Shown here: positions 8,562 through 17,800 of the stretch, one piece after another
Layout: each line of letters opens with the position of its first letter
Position numbering within the stretch: the first letter of the stretch is position 1
From: Aphelocoma coerulescens
Taxonomy: Eukaryota; Chordata; Aves; Passeriformes; Corvidae
DNA: 64,000 nucleotides
Assembly (NCBI RefSeq): GCF_041296385.1
Contig: NW_027184084.1
Span: forward strand, 1,798,001 to 1,862,000
Reading direction: 5' to 3'
Position numbers and translations under genes: made by a program
The notes under the pieces: generated by a model
Seen by the model: the letters and a program-made list of their open reading frames with translations, nothing else
Database searches by the model: none
What the model was told of the DNA's origin: nothing

Positions 8562-11500
8562 TCACCCTAAAACAAGGTCCCCTTGCGGTATGCATCGGGT
8601 CTCTCCATCCCTTTGCATCACCCACCAGGTACAACCTGGTCCCTGAGCAAAAACAACCCCACGGATGGGTTTGTCTTTGCTCAAGGCAGACTTTACCCAA
8701 ACAGTTTTTCCAAGCATACCTCTCACGTGCACCACTGGAACCTTATCCCCATCTGTTGTTTGTAGGGGTTCGGATTGGGCAGGGCCTGCTCGGCTGGTGG
8801 AGCCTCGGGTGTTAAACAACCAGGTGGCTCTTGCTAAATGCACCTCCCAGTTTTTGAAAGTCCCCCCACCCAGTGCCTTCAAGGTGGTTTTAAGCAGTCC
8901 ATTACACCGCTCAACCTTCCCAGCTGCTGGTGCATGGTAAGGGATGTGGTACACCCACTCAATGCCATGTTCTCTAGCCCAGGTGTTTATAAGGCTGTTC
9001 TTGAAGTGAGTCCCATTGTCAGATTCAATTCTCTCAGGGGTACCATGCCTCCAAAGGACTTGCTTTTCGAGGCCCAGGATGGTGTTCCGGGCCGTAGCGT
9101 GAGGCACAGGGTAGGTCTCCAGCCATCCTGTGGTGGCTTCTACCATCGTGAGCACGTGGCGCTTGCCTTGGCGGGTTTGAGGCAGTGTGATGTAGTCAAT
9201 CTGCCAGGCCTCCCCATACTTGTATTTGGACCACCGCCCACCATACCACAGGGGCTTCACCCGCTTGGTCTGCTTGATCGCAGCGCATGTCTCACAGTCA
9301 TGGATGACCTGGGAGATACTGGCCATGGTCAGATCCACCCCTCGGTCTCGTGCCCACTTATAGGTGGCATCTCTGCCCTGATGGCCTGAGGCATCATGGG
9401 CCCATCGAGCTAGGAACAGCTCTCCTTTATGTTGCCAATCCAAGTCTATCTGTGACACCTCTATTTTCGCAGCCTGATCTACCTGCTTGTTATTACGATG
9501 TTCTTCGTTAGCCCGGCTCTTGGGAATGTGAGCATCTACATGACGGGCCTTCACAGATAGCTTCTCTACTCGAGCGGCAATGTCTTTCCACTCCTCAGCA
9601 GCCCAGATTGGTTTTCCTCTGCGCTGCCATTTTGCCTTATTCCACCTTTCCAGCCAACCCCACAGAGCATTGGCTACCATCCATGAATCAGTGTAAAGGT
9701 AGAGCTTTGGCCACTTCTCTCTTTCAGCAATGTCCAGAGCTAATTGAACGGCTTTGAGTTCAGCAAATTGGCTCGATCCACCTTCTCCTTCCGTAGCCTG
9801 TGCAACTTGTCGTGTGGGGCTCCATACAGCGGCTTTCCATTTCCGGCTAGCGCCTACAATTCGGCAGGAACCATCAGTGAAGAGGGCATATTGTCTTTCA
9901 CTCTCTGGTAGCTCGTTGTATGGTGGGGCTTCTTCGGCACGCGTCACCTGCTCCTCTTCTTCTTCAGAAGATAACCCAAAAGTCTCACCTTCTGGCCAGT
10001 TCGTAATTATTTCCAAGATCCCAGGGCGACTTGGGTTTCCAATTCGGGCGCGCTGCGTGATGAGGGCGATCCATTTGCTCCAAGTAGCATCAGTGGCGTG
10101 ATGCGTGGAGGGAACCTTTCCTTTGAACATCCACCCCAGCACCGGTAGTCGGGGTGCCAGGAGGAGTTGTGCCTCAGTTCCAATTACCTCTGAGGCAGCT
10201 TGGACTCCTTCATAGGCTGCCAAGATTTCTTTCTCTGTGGGAGTGTAGTTGGCTTCGGACCCTCTGTAGCTTCGGCTCCAGAATCGCAGCGGTCGGCCCC
10301 GAGTCTCACCAGGCACCTTCTGCCAGAGGCTCCGGGACAGACCATTGTTCCCGGCTGCAGAGTAGAGCACGTTCTTCACCTCTGGTCCTGTCCTGACTGG
10401 GCCAAGGGCTACGGCGTGAGCGATTTCCTGCTTGATCTGGGCAAAGGCTTGCTGTTGTTCTGGGCCCCAGTGGAAATCGTTCTTCTTGCGGGTAACCAGG
10501 TAGAGAGGGCTCACAATCCGGCTGTACTCAGGAATGTGCATCCTCCAGAAACCTATGGCGCCTAGGAAAGCTTGTGTTTCCTTCTTGTTGGTTGGTGGAG
10601 ACATCGCAGTGATCTTATTGATGACCTCAGCGGGAATCTGACGCCGTCCATCTTGCCACTTCACTCCCAGGAACTGGATCTCTCGGGCAGGCCCCTTGAC
10701 TTTGCTCTTCTTGATGGCGAAACCAGCTTTTAGGAGAATTTGGATTATTCTCTCTCCTTTCTCAAACACTTCTGTTGCGGTGTTCCCCCACACAATGATG
10801 TCATCAATGTACTGCAGATGTTCTGGGGCCTCACCCTTTTCCAGTGCAGCCTGGATCAGTCCATGGCAGATGGTGGGACTGTGCTTCCACCCCTGGGGCA
10901 GTCGGTTCCAGGTGTACTGCACACCCCTCCAGGTGAAAGCAAACTGAGGCCTGCACTCTGCTGCCAAAGGAATGGAGAAAAATGCATTGGCAATGTCAAT
11001 AGTGGCATACCACTTTGCTGCTTTGGACTCCAGCTCATACTGGAGCTCCAACATGTCGGGCACAGCAGCGCTCAGCGGTGGAGTCACTTCATTCAAGCCA
11101 CGATAGTCCGCAGTCAATCTCCATTCCCCATCAGACTTGCGCACAGGCCAAATGGGGCTGTTGAAGGGTGAGTGGGTCTTGCTGACCACGCCTTGGCTCT
11201 CCAGCTCACGAATCATCTTGTGGATGGGAATCACAGCATCTCGATTTGTCCGATACTGCCGGCGGTGCACTGTCGAGGTGGCAATTGGCACTCGTTGCTC
11301 TTCCACTTTCAGGAGCCCAACTGCAGAAGGATTCTCAGACAGTCCGGACAGGGCGTTCAACTGCCTAATGCCCTCTGCCTCCACAGCAGCAATCCCAAAC
11401 GCCCACCTGAGTCCCTTTGGGTCTTTGTAATAGCCATTCCGGAGGAAGTCTATGCCCAGAATACACGGGGCCTCTGGGCCGGTCACAATCGGATGCTTTT

Positions 11501-11744
11501 GCCACTCCTTCCCAGTCAGGCTCACCTCGGCTTCCAAAAGGATCAACTGCTGTGATCCCCCAGTCACCCCAGCGATGGATACAGGTTCTGCCCCCACATG
11601 TCCCGATGGCATTAAAGTACACTGTGCCCCAGTATCAACCAATGCATCATATTTTTGTGGCTCTGATGTGCCAGGCCATCGGATCCACACCGTCCAGAAA
11701 ACCCGGTTCTCCCGTGCCTCTTCCTGGCTAGAGGCAGGGCCCCT
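8562..11744 (-). CDS. pol: pro-pol: protease, reverse transcriptase, RNase H, integrase (U2)
   Basis: The frame continues gag directly after the UAG, so it is probably made as a Gag-Pol read-through product. It has no AUG start; residues here are counted from the codon at 11690. Protease: DTG at 19-21, and ILGIDFL at 77-83. Reverse transcriptase: Asp232, LPQG at 264-267, YIDD at 294-297. RNase H: Asp606, Glu644, Asp668 and Asp738. Integrase: zinc site His765, His770, Cys799, Cys802; catalytic Asp832, Asp891, Glu927, with 35 residues between the last two. All expected catalytic residues are present. The protein ends shortly after the integrase core, with no dUTPase, and no env follows. The motifs fit ERV-L-like class III elements; this assignment is from recognition, not from a search. 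Confidence 0.95.
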   Translation of the reverse strand, partial: RGPASSQEEARENRVFWTVWIRWPGTSEPQKYDALVDTGAQCTLMPSGHVGAEPVSIAGVTGGSQQLILLEAEVSLTGKEWQKHPIVTGPEAPCILGIDFLRNGYYKDPKGLRWAFGIAAVEAEGIRQLNALSGLSENPSAVGLLKVEEQRVPIATSTVHRRQYRTNRDAVIPIHKMIRELESQGVVSKTHSPFNSPIWPVRKSDGEWRLTADYRGLNEVTPPLSAAVPDMLELQYELESKAAKWYATIDIANAFFSIPLAAECRPQFAFTWRGVQYTWNRLPQGWKHSPTICHGLIQAALEKGEAPEHLQYIDDIIVWGNTATEVFEKGERIIQILLKAGFAIKKSKVKGPAREIQFLGVKWQDGRRQIPAEVINKITAMSPPTNKKETQAFLGAIGFWRMHIPEYSRIVSPLYLVTRKKNDFHWGPEQQQAFAQIKQEIAHAVALGPVRTGPEVKNVLYSAAGNNGLSRSLWQKVPGETRGRPLRFWSRSYRGSEANYTPTEKEILAAYEGVQAASEVIGTEAQLLLAPRLPVLGWMFKGKVPSTHHATDATWSKWIALITQRARIGNPSRPGILEIITNWPEGETFGLSSEEEEEQVTRAEEAPPYNELPESERQYALFTDGSCRIVGASRKWKAAVWSPTRQVAQATEGEGGSSQFAELKAVQLALDIAEREKWPKLYLYTDSWMVANALWGWLERWNKAKWQRRGKPIWAAEEWKDIAARVEKLSVKARHVDAHIPKSRANEEHRNNKQVDQAAKIEVSQIDLDWQHKGELFLARWAHDASGHQGRDATYKWARDRGVDLTMASISQVIHDCETCAAIKQTKRVKPLWYGGRWSKYKYGEAWQIDYITLPQTRQGKRHVLTMVEATTGWLETYPVPHATARNTILGLEKQVLWRHGTPERIESDNGTHFKNSLINTWAREHGIEWVYHIPYHAPAAGKVERCNGLLKTTLKALGGGTFKNWEVHLARATWLFNTRGSTSRAGPAQSEPLQTTDGDKVPVVHVRGMLGKTVWVKSALSKDKPIRGVVFAQGPGCTWWVMQRDGETRCIPQGDLVLG

Positions 11745-11750
11745 CTAGCC
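11726..11750 (-). promoter_or_regulatory. Stem-loop enclosing the gag UAG stop codon (U2; identical in every unit)
   Basis: In sense, GGCTAGAGG and CCTCTAGCC form a perfect 9-bp inverted repeat around a 7-base loop, GGCCCTG. The gag stop codon TAG (11745-11747) is inside the 5' arm. Pol is in the same frame after the stop, so this is a good candidate for a stop-codon read-through signal. In gammaretroviruses gag UAG read-through depends on RNA structure, but there the structure lies downstream of the stop. Other copies: 5401-5425, 18051-18075, 24380-24404, 30709-30733, 37038-37062, 43367-43391, 49704-49728, 56033-56057 and 62362-62386. Confidence 0.6.
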
Positions 11751-12938
11751 CTGGTTATCATTCTTTCCCTGGGCATACATACTAGAGGTACCTTCGAGGG
11801 GATCTGACATATCATCCTCCCGTCTGTAATACCTGGCAGCTCGGTCACGGGAGGCTGAGGCTACTTTCACCTTAGCGGAACCTCCTCGGTTAGTGCCTCC
11901 CTCCTTGAGTTCACGCACCCGCGCTGCCAGGACAGAAGTGGGTTTCCCATCCCACCTTCTCATGTCTTCCCCATGCTCACACAGGAAAAACCACAGCTCA
12001 GCTCGTGGGGTGTACCCTCTCTCTCTAGCAGGGGGACGACGGGCTCTGACCTGGGGGCCTGTGACTCGCACTGGTGCCACACTGACCTTCCTCATCTCCT
12101 CCCTTATCTCCTTTATCTCCTCTTTGAGGTCCTGGACCACAGCAGAGACATGAGTTTTCAGTGGACCATTGACCATACTGTCATAATTCCTGAGCTTGTT
12201 GGCAACAGAGCCCACTGTTTCTCGGTTATTGTCAGCATCAATGGTTGCAATGAAAGTGGTGTATTGCGATGGCCCTAGCCTTGCCAGGTTCCACATCATC
12301 TGTCCTGTGCACCTGACCTTATCGGGGTCATTACCGTGCTGTCCATCCCTCCCAAAAAGTACCTCTAATACTGCCACCTCTCTTAGCTGCTGGATCCCTT
12401 CCTCGAGTGTCTTCCACTGCATTCTATGATGGTACTCCTGCATTCTTTCTTTGTGAATGAACCTTTCTCTCACACTCATTAAGAGCCGGTCCCAGAGAGA
12501 AAGGGGCCCTGGCTCCCTCACAAATATCTGGTTCACACCTGGGTCCTGGGTCAATGATCCCAGATACCTTGCCTCACCACTATCCAGTTGCACACTTGTG
12601 CCCATGAGGTCCCAAACCCGAAGCAGCCAGGTGGTATAAGGCTCACGCCCCCTTCGCACAATGTCGGCTCGCATACCACGGAGACTGTCGTACGACAGGG
12701 ACTCAATGATGATTTCTGGCTCTGGCTCCCCTGCTGGTTGTGAGGGCCCTGGTTCCCCATCATCATTAACTGGTCGTACTGATTTGGTCTTACACTTCCT
12801 CCTTTGCACAGGGGCGACTGCTGCTGGCTGTACTTGTCCTTGGGGTTCAGCTGAAACCTGGGCGGTTGTAACATCTGTGGGTTCCACTGCTGCACCGTCG
12901 GACTCACCCTCTTTGGGGCAGGGAGAGGTTTTTTTCAC
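11745..12938 (-). CDS. gag: gag, capsid-containing frame (U2)
   Basis: 397 codons counted from a GTG at 12936-12938. This is not an AUG; the first in-frame AUG is codon 89, and a TAA closes the frame a short way upstream. Translation is therefore probably entered from ORF1 by a frame shift. Residues 1-85 are Pro/Gln/Glu-rich and look disordered. Residues about 95-260 are compact and Trp/Leu-rich and are the likely capsid. Residues 262-284 are Lys/Glu heptad-like. Residues 290-308 are basic. A GEDMRRWDGKPT segment at 323-334 precedes a charged tail. Only four Cys are present and no CCHC zinc knuckle is seen. The frame ends in UAG with pol continuing in the same frame. Confidence 0.85.
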   Translation of the reverse strand: MKKTSPCPKEGESDGAAVEPTDVTTAQVSAEPQGQVQPAAVAPVQRRKCKTKSVRPVNDDGEPGPSQPAGEPEPEIIIESLSYDSLRGMRADIVRRGREPYTTWLLRVWDLMGTSVQLDSGEARYLGSLTQDPGVNQIFVREPGPLSLWDRLLMSVRERFIHKERMQEYHHRMQWKTLEEGIQQLREVAVLEVLFGRDGQHGNDPDKVRCTGQMMWNLARLGPSQYTTFIATIDADNNRETVGSVANKLRNYDSMVNGPLKTHVSAVVQDLKEEIKEIREEMRKVSVAPVRVTGPQVRARRPPARERGYTPRAELWFFLCEHGEDMRRWDGKPTSVLAARVRELKEGGTNRGGSAKVKVASASRDRAARYYRREDDMSDPLEGTSSMYAQGKNDNQG

Positions 12939-12957
12939 TAGCTGAGGAGGTGTATTC
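12904..12957 (-). promoter_or_regulatory. ORF1/gag overlap with A7 run, candidate recoding site (U2; identical in every unit)
   Basis: Upstream, the gag frame is closed by TAA just above this stretch. Downstream, ORF1 ends with TGA at 12904-12906. Between them both frames are open. The sense codons of ORF1 read GCT AGT GAA AAA AAC. Entry into gag needs a +1 (or -2) shift. GCT AGT G resembles the Ty3 +1 site (GCG AGU U), and the seven A could allow slippage. The phased heptamer A AAA AAC is a classical -1 site, but a -1 shift leads into a third frame, not into gag. Function is inferred only. Confidence 0.4.
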
Positions 12958-13692
12958 CCTTAGCAATTGGCATATCTCCTGGCGCACCTGGCCCATCTCC
13001 TGGCACATCTCCTTGCGCACCTGGCCCATCTCCTGGCACATCTCCTGCATCCCTTTCGCCAGTACCCCCACCCAGTTCGGGTAGTCCATTTCTGAGGTGG
13101 GCTGTTGGGCGGTATCAGGCTGTGGGGCAGGGTCTCTAGTGTCTGGGGCTGTGTCAGGCTCTGGGGCTGAATCAGGCTCTGGGGTAGGATCTCTAGTGTC
13201 TGGGGCTGTGTCATGTTCCGGGGCAGGATCAGGCTCTGGGGCAGGATCTCTAGTCTCTGGGGCTGGTGTCTGGGTAGTTATCCAAGCCAATCTCAACTTA
13301 TCCTTGAATGCTAAATAGAGTAGGCCTACCAGCAGCAGGTGGTTAGTATTCAGAGGGAATCTAAACCCTTCGAAAATTGATGGGGTGGGTCCAAAGAACT
13401 GGTTGAGGGGTTGGGGGAAAACTTCCCCTGGTGTCATTTCCTCACAGAAGGTACCATTGTTAACATAACCCCAAAAACATGCGCTCAGTGTGTGATAGCC
13501 GTTTATCCACGTGCCCACATTCCGGAGGAAGTTAAAAACCCATGAATTCCTCACCTTCTCGACCCATAGCGCAAGCTGGATAACGGCAATGGTAGCCTTA
13601 GTCAGAGGACCCATATTCAAGTAAGGAGCTGCAAAGGGGAAGAATATAGCCACGGCCACATGCCACCCGAACCAGGGCAAAGTAGACCACAT
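12904..13692 (-). CDS. ORF1, pre-gag ORF with hydrophobic, Pro/Glu/Asp-repeat and coiled-coil regions (U2)
   Basis: I do not recognise this protein. It has 262 codons from the first AUG, 120 bases inside the LTR boundary; the open frame reaches 11 codons further up without an AUG. Residues 8-25 and 33-44 are hydrophobic and rich in aromatic residues, and 117-129 form another hydrophobic stretch, so membrane association is likely. Residues about 144-196 are 2.7 copies of a 19-residue repeat based on PEPD and DTRDP. Residues about 214-247 contain an 11-residue repeat (MCQEMGQVRKE twice), which fits a hendecad coiled coil. It precedes gag and overlaps it in another frame, so it may be the matrix-like N-terminal part of a Gag made by frameshifting. 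It could instead be a separate accessory protein. Confidence 0.68.
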   Translation of the reverse strand: MWSTLPWFGWHVAVAIFFPFAAPYLNMGPLTKATIAVIQLALWVEKVRNSWVFNFLRNVGTWINGYHTLSACFWGYVNNGTFCEEMTPGEVFPQPLNQFFGPTPSIFEGFRFPLNTNHLLLVGLLYLAFKDKLRLAWITTQTPAPETRDPAPEPDPAPEHDTAPDTRDPTPEPDSAPEPDTAPDTRDPAPQPDTAQQPTSEMDYPNWVGVLAKGMQEMCQEMGQVRKEMCQEMGQVRQEICQLLREYTSSASEKNLSLPQRG

Positions 13693-13811
13693 AGTGCTGC
13701 CTACCAAGGTTCCTATATCCAACACACCAAATTAAGTTATCCAGGAACTGTTATTCCTTTTTCACCTCTCTCTCTTAATGCCCTCAGGCCCCACGGTTGG
13801 GCGCCAAAATC

Positions 13812-13961
13812 TGTCTCGGTTTGAAAGACAGGTGTCTGCTAAGGAAGGCAGAAGCCCCCCTTGAAGTGGCAGATATAACCCCTTTCCCCCTGAGTTATTA
13901 TGATTTTGAAATCAAGGGTCTTTAGGCAAAGATGTGGGAAATAGGAATAACAGTTCTTTAC

Positions 13962-13998
<37 letters not shown>

Positions 13999-14749
13999 CC
14001 AGTCGAACAAAACAACAACAACTATGACAATAACAGCAAACACAAACCCAGTCCCAGCCTTCTCGGCTGTCAGGCTACTCCCCCTCGGGTGCAGTTCCGC
14101 TCGCAGCCGGCAGGGATCGCTGGCGGCTCCCGGTGAGCAGGGCAGGTGCGATGGTTCCCCCGCGGCTGCAGGGGGCGCTCCGGAGCGAGCTCGGGGAACA
14201 CGCGGCACTGGCAGCCTGGGATCCCGGGGAAGGGTGGAACAAAGGCTTCACAAACCCTGGGCAGCCGGTCCTGGATTCCCGGAACAGCAGGCTGGAAATG
14301 GCAAGGCCGGAGCGGCAGGCACAAACACAAATCCCGGGTGGCAGACGAGATGTATCCAAAAGGGGAACCCCCCGGGGCTCCAGGCAGGCAGGGTGAGCAC
14401 GGCTACAGCGTAGCGAAGGCTCGAAACAACAGCGGTGCAGGGCGGCCACAGCCCCAGCCTCCAGCAGGGCAGGGAAAACAGCCTTGGGATCCCGGTGTTG
14501 TTTCCAGCAGAAAGGAAAGACGCCGAAAAAGGGGAACCAGCAGCTCTTCTCTCCGCGGCTTCTCTCTCCAGACGCTGAGAGCGAACTCCCAACACGCCCA
14601 GGTGAAACAAAAAGTAGCCAGGCCCACCCCACCCCCCAAAACGGGCTGCTTTGTCTTTCTTAAGTATAGTCATTTGTCCCCTAGCAACATGCATATGGGA
14701 GAAAATTCCTCTAACAGAAAAAAACTAGGACAAAACTAAAACCCCAACA
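13812..14749 (-). repeat. LTR L2 (938 bp), shared by U2 and U3
   Basis: It belongs to the same haplotype as L1, including a nine-tetramer GATA tract (13962-13997) and the two L1-specific bases. L1 and L2 therefore look like a recent duplication of one LTR. Confidence 0.87.
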
Positions 14750-14886
14750 TTATCCACCCCGAATTTTTTCCCATACTGACATGTTACATGAAACTTAACC
14801 TTTTTAACCATATAAATACATGCATCACCCAAATTATATACATATGTACATGCCGATACTGATACAAGTACAGAGCCATGGGTAGT

Positions 14887-17800
14887 TCACCCTAAAACAA
14901 GGTCCCCTTGCGGTATGCATCGGGTCTCTCCATCCCTTTGCATCACCCACCAGGTACAACCTGGTCCCTGAGCAAAAACAACCCCACGGATGGGTTTGTC
15001 TTTGCTCAAGGCAGACTTTACCCAAACAGTTTTTCCAAGCATACCTCTCACGTGCACCACTGGAACCTTATCCCCATCTGTTGTTTGTAGGGGTTCGGAT
15101 TGGGCAGGGCCTGCTCGGCTGGTGGAGCCTCGGGTGTTAAACAACCAGGTGGCTCTTGCTAAATGCACCTCCCAGTTTTTGAAAGTCCCCCCACCCAGTG
15201 CCTTCAAGGTGGTTTTAAGCAGTCCATTACACCGCTCAACCTTCCCAGCTGCTGGTGCATGGTAAGGGATGTGGTACACCCACTCAATGCCATGTTCTCT
15301 AGCCCAGGTGTTTATAAGGCTGTTCTTGAAGTGAGTCCCATTGTCAGATTCAATTCTCTCAGGGGTACCATGCCTCCAAAGGACTTGCTTTTCGAGGCCC
15401 AGGATGGTGTTCCGGGCCGTAGCGTGAGGCACAGGGTAGGTCTCCAGCCATCCTGTGGTGGCTTCTACCATCGTGAGCACGTGGCGCTTGCCTTGGCGGG
15501 TTTGAGGCAGTGTGATGTAGTCAATCTGCCAGGCCTCCCCATACTTGTATTTGGACCACCGCCCACCATACCACAGGGGCTTCACCCGCTTGGTCTGCTT
15601 GATCGCAGCGCATGTCTCACAGTCATGGATGACCTGGGAGATACTGGCCATGGTCAGATCCACCCCTCGGTCTCGTGCCCACTTATAGGTGGCATCTCTG
15701 CCCTGATGGCCTGAGGCATCATGGGCCCATCGAGCTAGGAACAGCTCTCCTTTATGTTGCCAATCCAAGTCTATCTGTGACACCTCTATTTTCGCAGCCT
15801 GATCTACCTGCTTGTTATTACGATGTTCTTCGTTAGCCCGGCTCTTGGGAATGTGAGCATCTACATGACGGGCCTTCACAGATAGCTTCTCTACTCGAGC
15901 GGCAATGTCTTTCCACTCCTCAGCAGCCCAGATTGGTTTTCCTCTGCGCTGCCATTTTGCCTTATTCCACCTTTCCAGCCAACCCCACAGAGCATTGGCT
16001 ACCATCCATGAATCAGTGTAAAGGTAGAGCTTTGGCCACTTCTCTCTTTCAGCAATGTCCAGAGCTAATTGAACGGCTTTGAGTTCAGCAAATTGGCTCG
16101 ATCCACCTTCTCCTTCCGTAGCCTGTGCAACTTGTCGTGTGGGGCTCCATACAGCGGCTTTCCATTTCCGGCTAGCGCCTACAATTCGGCAGGAACCATC
16201 AGTGAAGAGGGCATATTGTCTTTCACTCTCTGGTAGCTCGTTGTATGGTGGGGCTTCTTCGGCACGCGTCACCTGCTCCTCTTCTTCTTCAGAAGATAAC
16301 CCAAAAGTCTCACCTTCTGGCCAGTTCGTAATTATTTCCAAGATCCCAGGGCGACTTGGGTTTCCAATTCGGGCGCGCTGCGTGATGAGGGCGATCCATT
16401 TGCTCCAAGTAGCATCAGTGGCGTGATGCGTGGAGGGAACCTTTCCTTTGAACATCCACCCCAGCACCGGTAGTCGGGGTGCCAGGAGGAGTTGTGCCTC
16501 AGTTCCAATTACCTCTGAGGCAGCTTGGACTCCTTCATAGGCTGCCAAGATTTCTTTCTCTGTGGGAGTGTAGTTGGCTTCGGACCCTCTGTAGCTTCGG
16601 CTCCAGAATCGCAGCGGTCGGCCCCGAGTCTCACCAGGCACCTTCTGCCAGAGGCTCCGGGACAGACCATTGTTCCCGGCTGCAGAGTAGAGCACGTTCT
16701 TCACCTCTGGTCCTGTCCTGACTGGGCCAAGGGCTACGGCGTGAGCGATTTCCTGCTTGATCTGGGCAAAGGCTTGCTGTTGTTCTGGGCCCCAGTGGAA
16801 ATCGTTCTTCTTGCGGGTAACCAGGTAGAGAGGGCTCACAATCCGGCTGTACTCAGGAATGTGCATCCTCCAGAAACCTATGGCGCCTAGGAAAGCTTGT
16901 GTTTCCTTCTTGTTGGTTGGTGGAGACATCGCAGTGATCTTATTGATGACCTCAGCGGGAATCTGACGCCGTCCATCTTGCCACTTCACTCCCAGGAACT
17001 GGATCTCTCGGGCAGGCCCCTTGACTTTGCTCTTCTTGATGGCGAAACCAGCTTTTAGGAGAATTTGGATTATTCTCTCTCCTTTCTCAAACACTTCTGT
17101 TGCGGTGTTCCCCCACACAATGATGTCATCAATGTACTGCAGATGTTCTGGGGCCTCACCCTTTTCCAGTGCAGCCTGGATCAGTCCATGGCAGATGGTG
17201 GGACTGTGCTTCCACCCCTGGGGCAGTCGGTTCCAGGTGTACTGCACACCCCTCCAGGTGAAAGCAAACTGAGGCCTGCACTCTGCTGCCAAAGGAATGG
17301 AGAAAAATGCATTGGCAATGTCAATAGTGGCATACCACTTTGCTGCTTTGGACTCCAGCTCATACTGGAGCTCCAACATGTCGGGCACAGCAGCGCTCAG
17401 CGGTGGAGTCACTTCATTCAAGCCACGATAGTCCGCAGTCAATCTCCATTCCCCATCAGACTTGCGCACAGGCCAAATGGGGCTGTTGAAGGGTGAGTGG
17501 GTCTTGCTGACCACGCCTTGGCTCTCCAGCTCACGAATCATCTTGTGGATGGGAATCACAGCATCTCGATTTGTCCGATACTGCCGGCGGTGCACTGTCG
17601 AGGTGGCAATTGGCACTCGTTGCTCTTCCACTTTCAGGAGCCCAACTGCAGAAGGATTCTCAGACAGTCCAGACAGGGCGTTCAACTGCCTAATGCCCTC
17701 TGCCTCCACAGCAGCAATCCCAAACGCCCACCTGAGTCCCTTTGGGTCTTTGTAATAGCCATTCCGGAGGAAGTCTATGCCCAGAATACACGGGGCCTCT

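Larger units (their letters stand above)
8425..14749 (-). mobile_element. Array unit U2: ERV unit with all frames open, 6325 bp
   Basis: Internal region 8425-13811 plus LTR L2 (13812-14749). This is the leftmost unit with open ORF1, gag and pol, and it is used here as the reference copy. Pol has Ile at residue 50, shared only with U1, and Ile695/Ala790. L2 shares two LTR variants with L1, at the positions equivalent to 7951 and 8010, that no other LTR has. Confidence 0.95.

Noticed and set aside
8838..9389. 183-codon plus-strand ORF antisense to pol, repeated in every unit
   Set aside because: It lies opposite the conserved integrase coding sequence, has no recognisable motif, and similar antisense frames occur along the whole pol. 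It is a shadow of the codon use of pol.
12918..12924. A AAA AAC as the ORF1-to-gag frameshift site
   Set aside because: The heptamer is in phase with ORF1, but a -1 shift enters the third frame, not gag. Gag needs +1 or -2.
12960..13214. 84-codon ORF with Arg/Cys-rich repeats, in the gag frame upstream of gag
   Set aside because: It is another reading of the ORF1 repeats and ends at the TAA that closes the gag frame. I see no sign that it is a separate gene.
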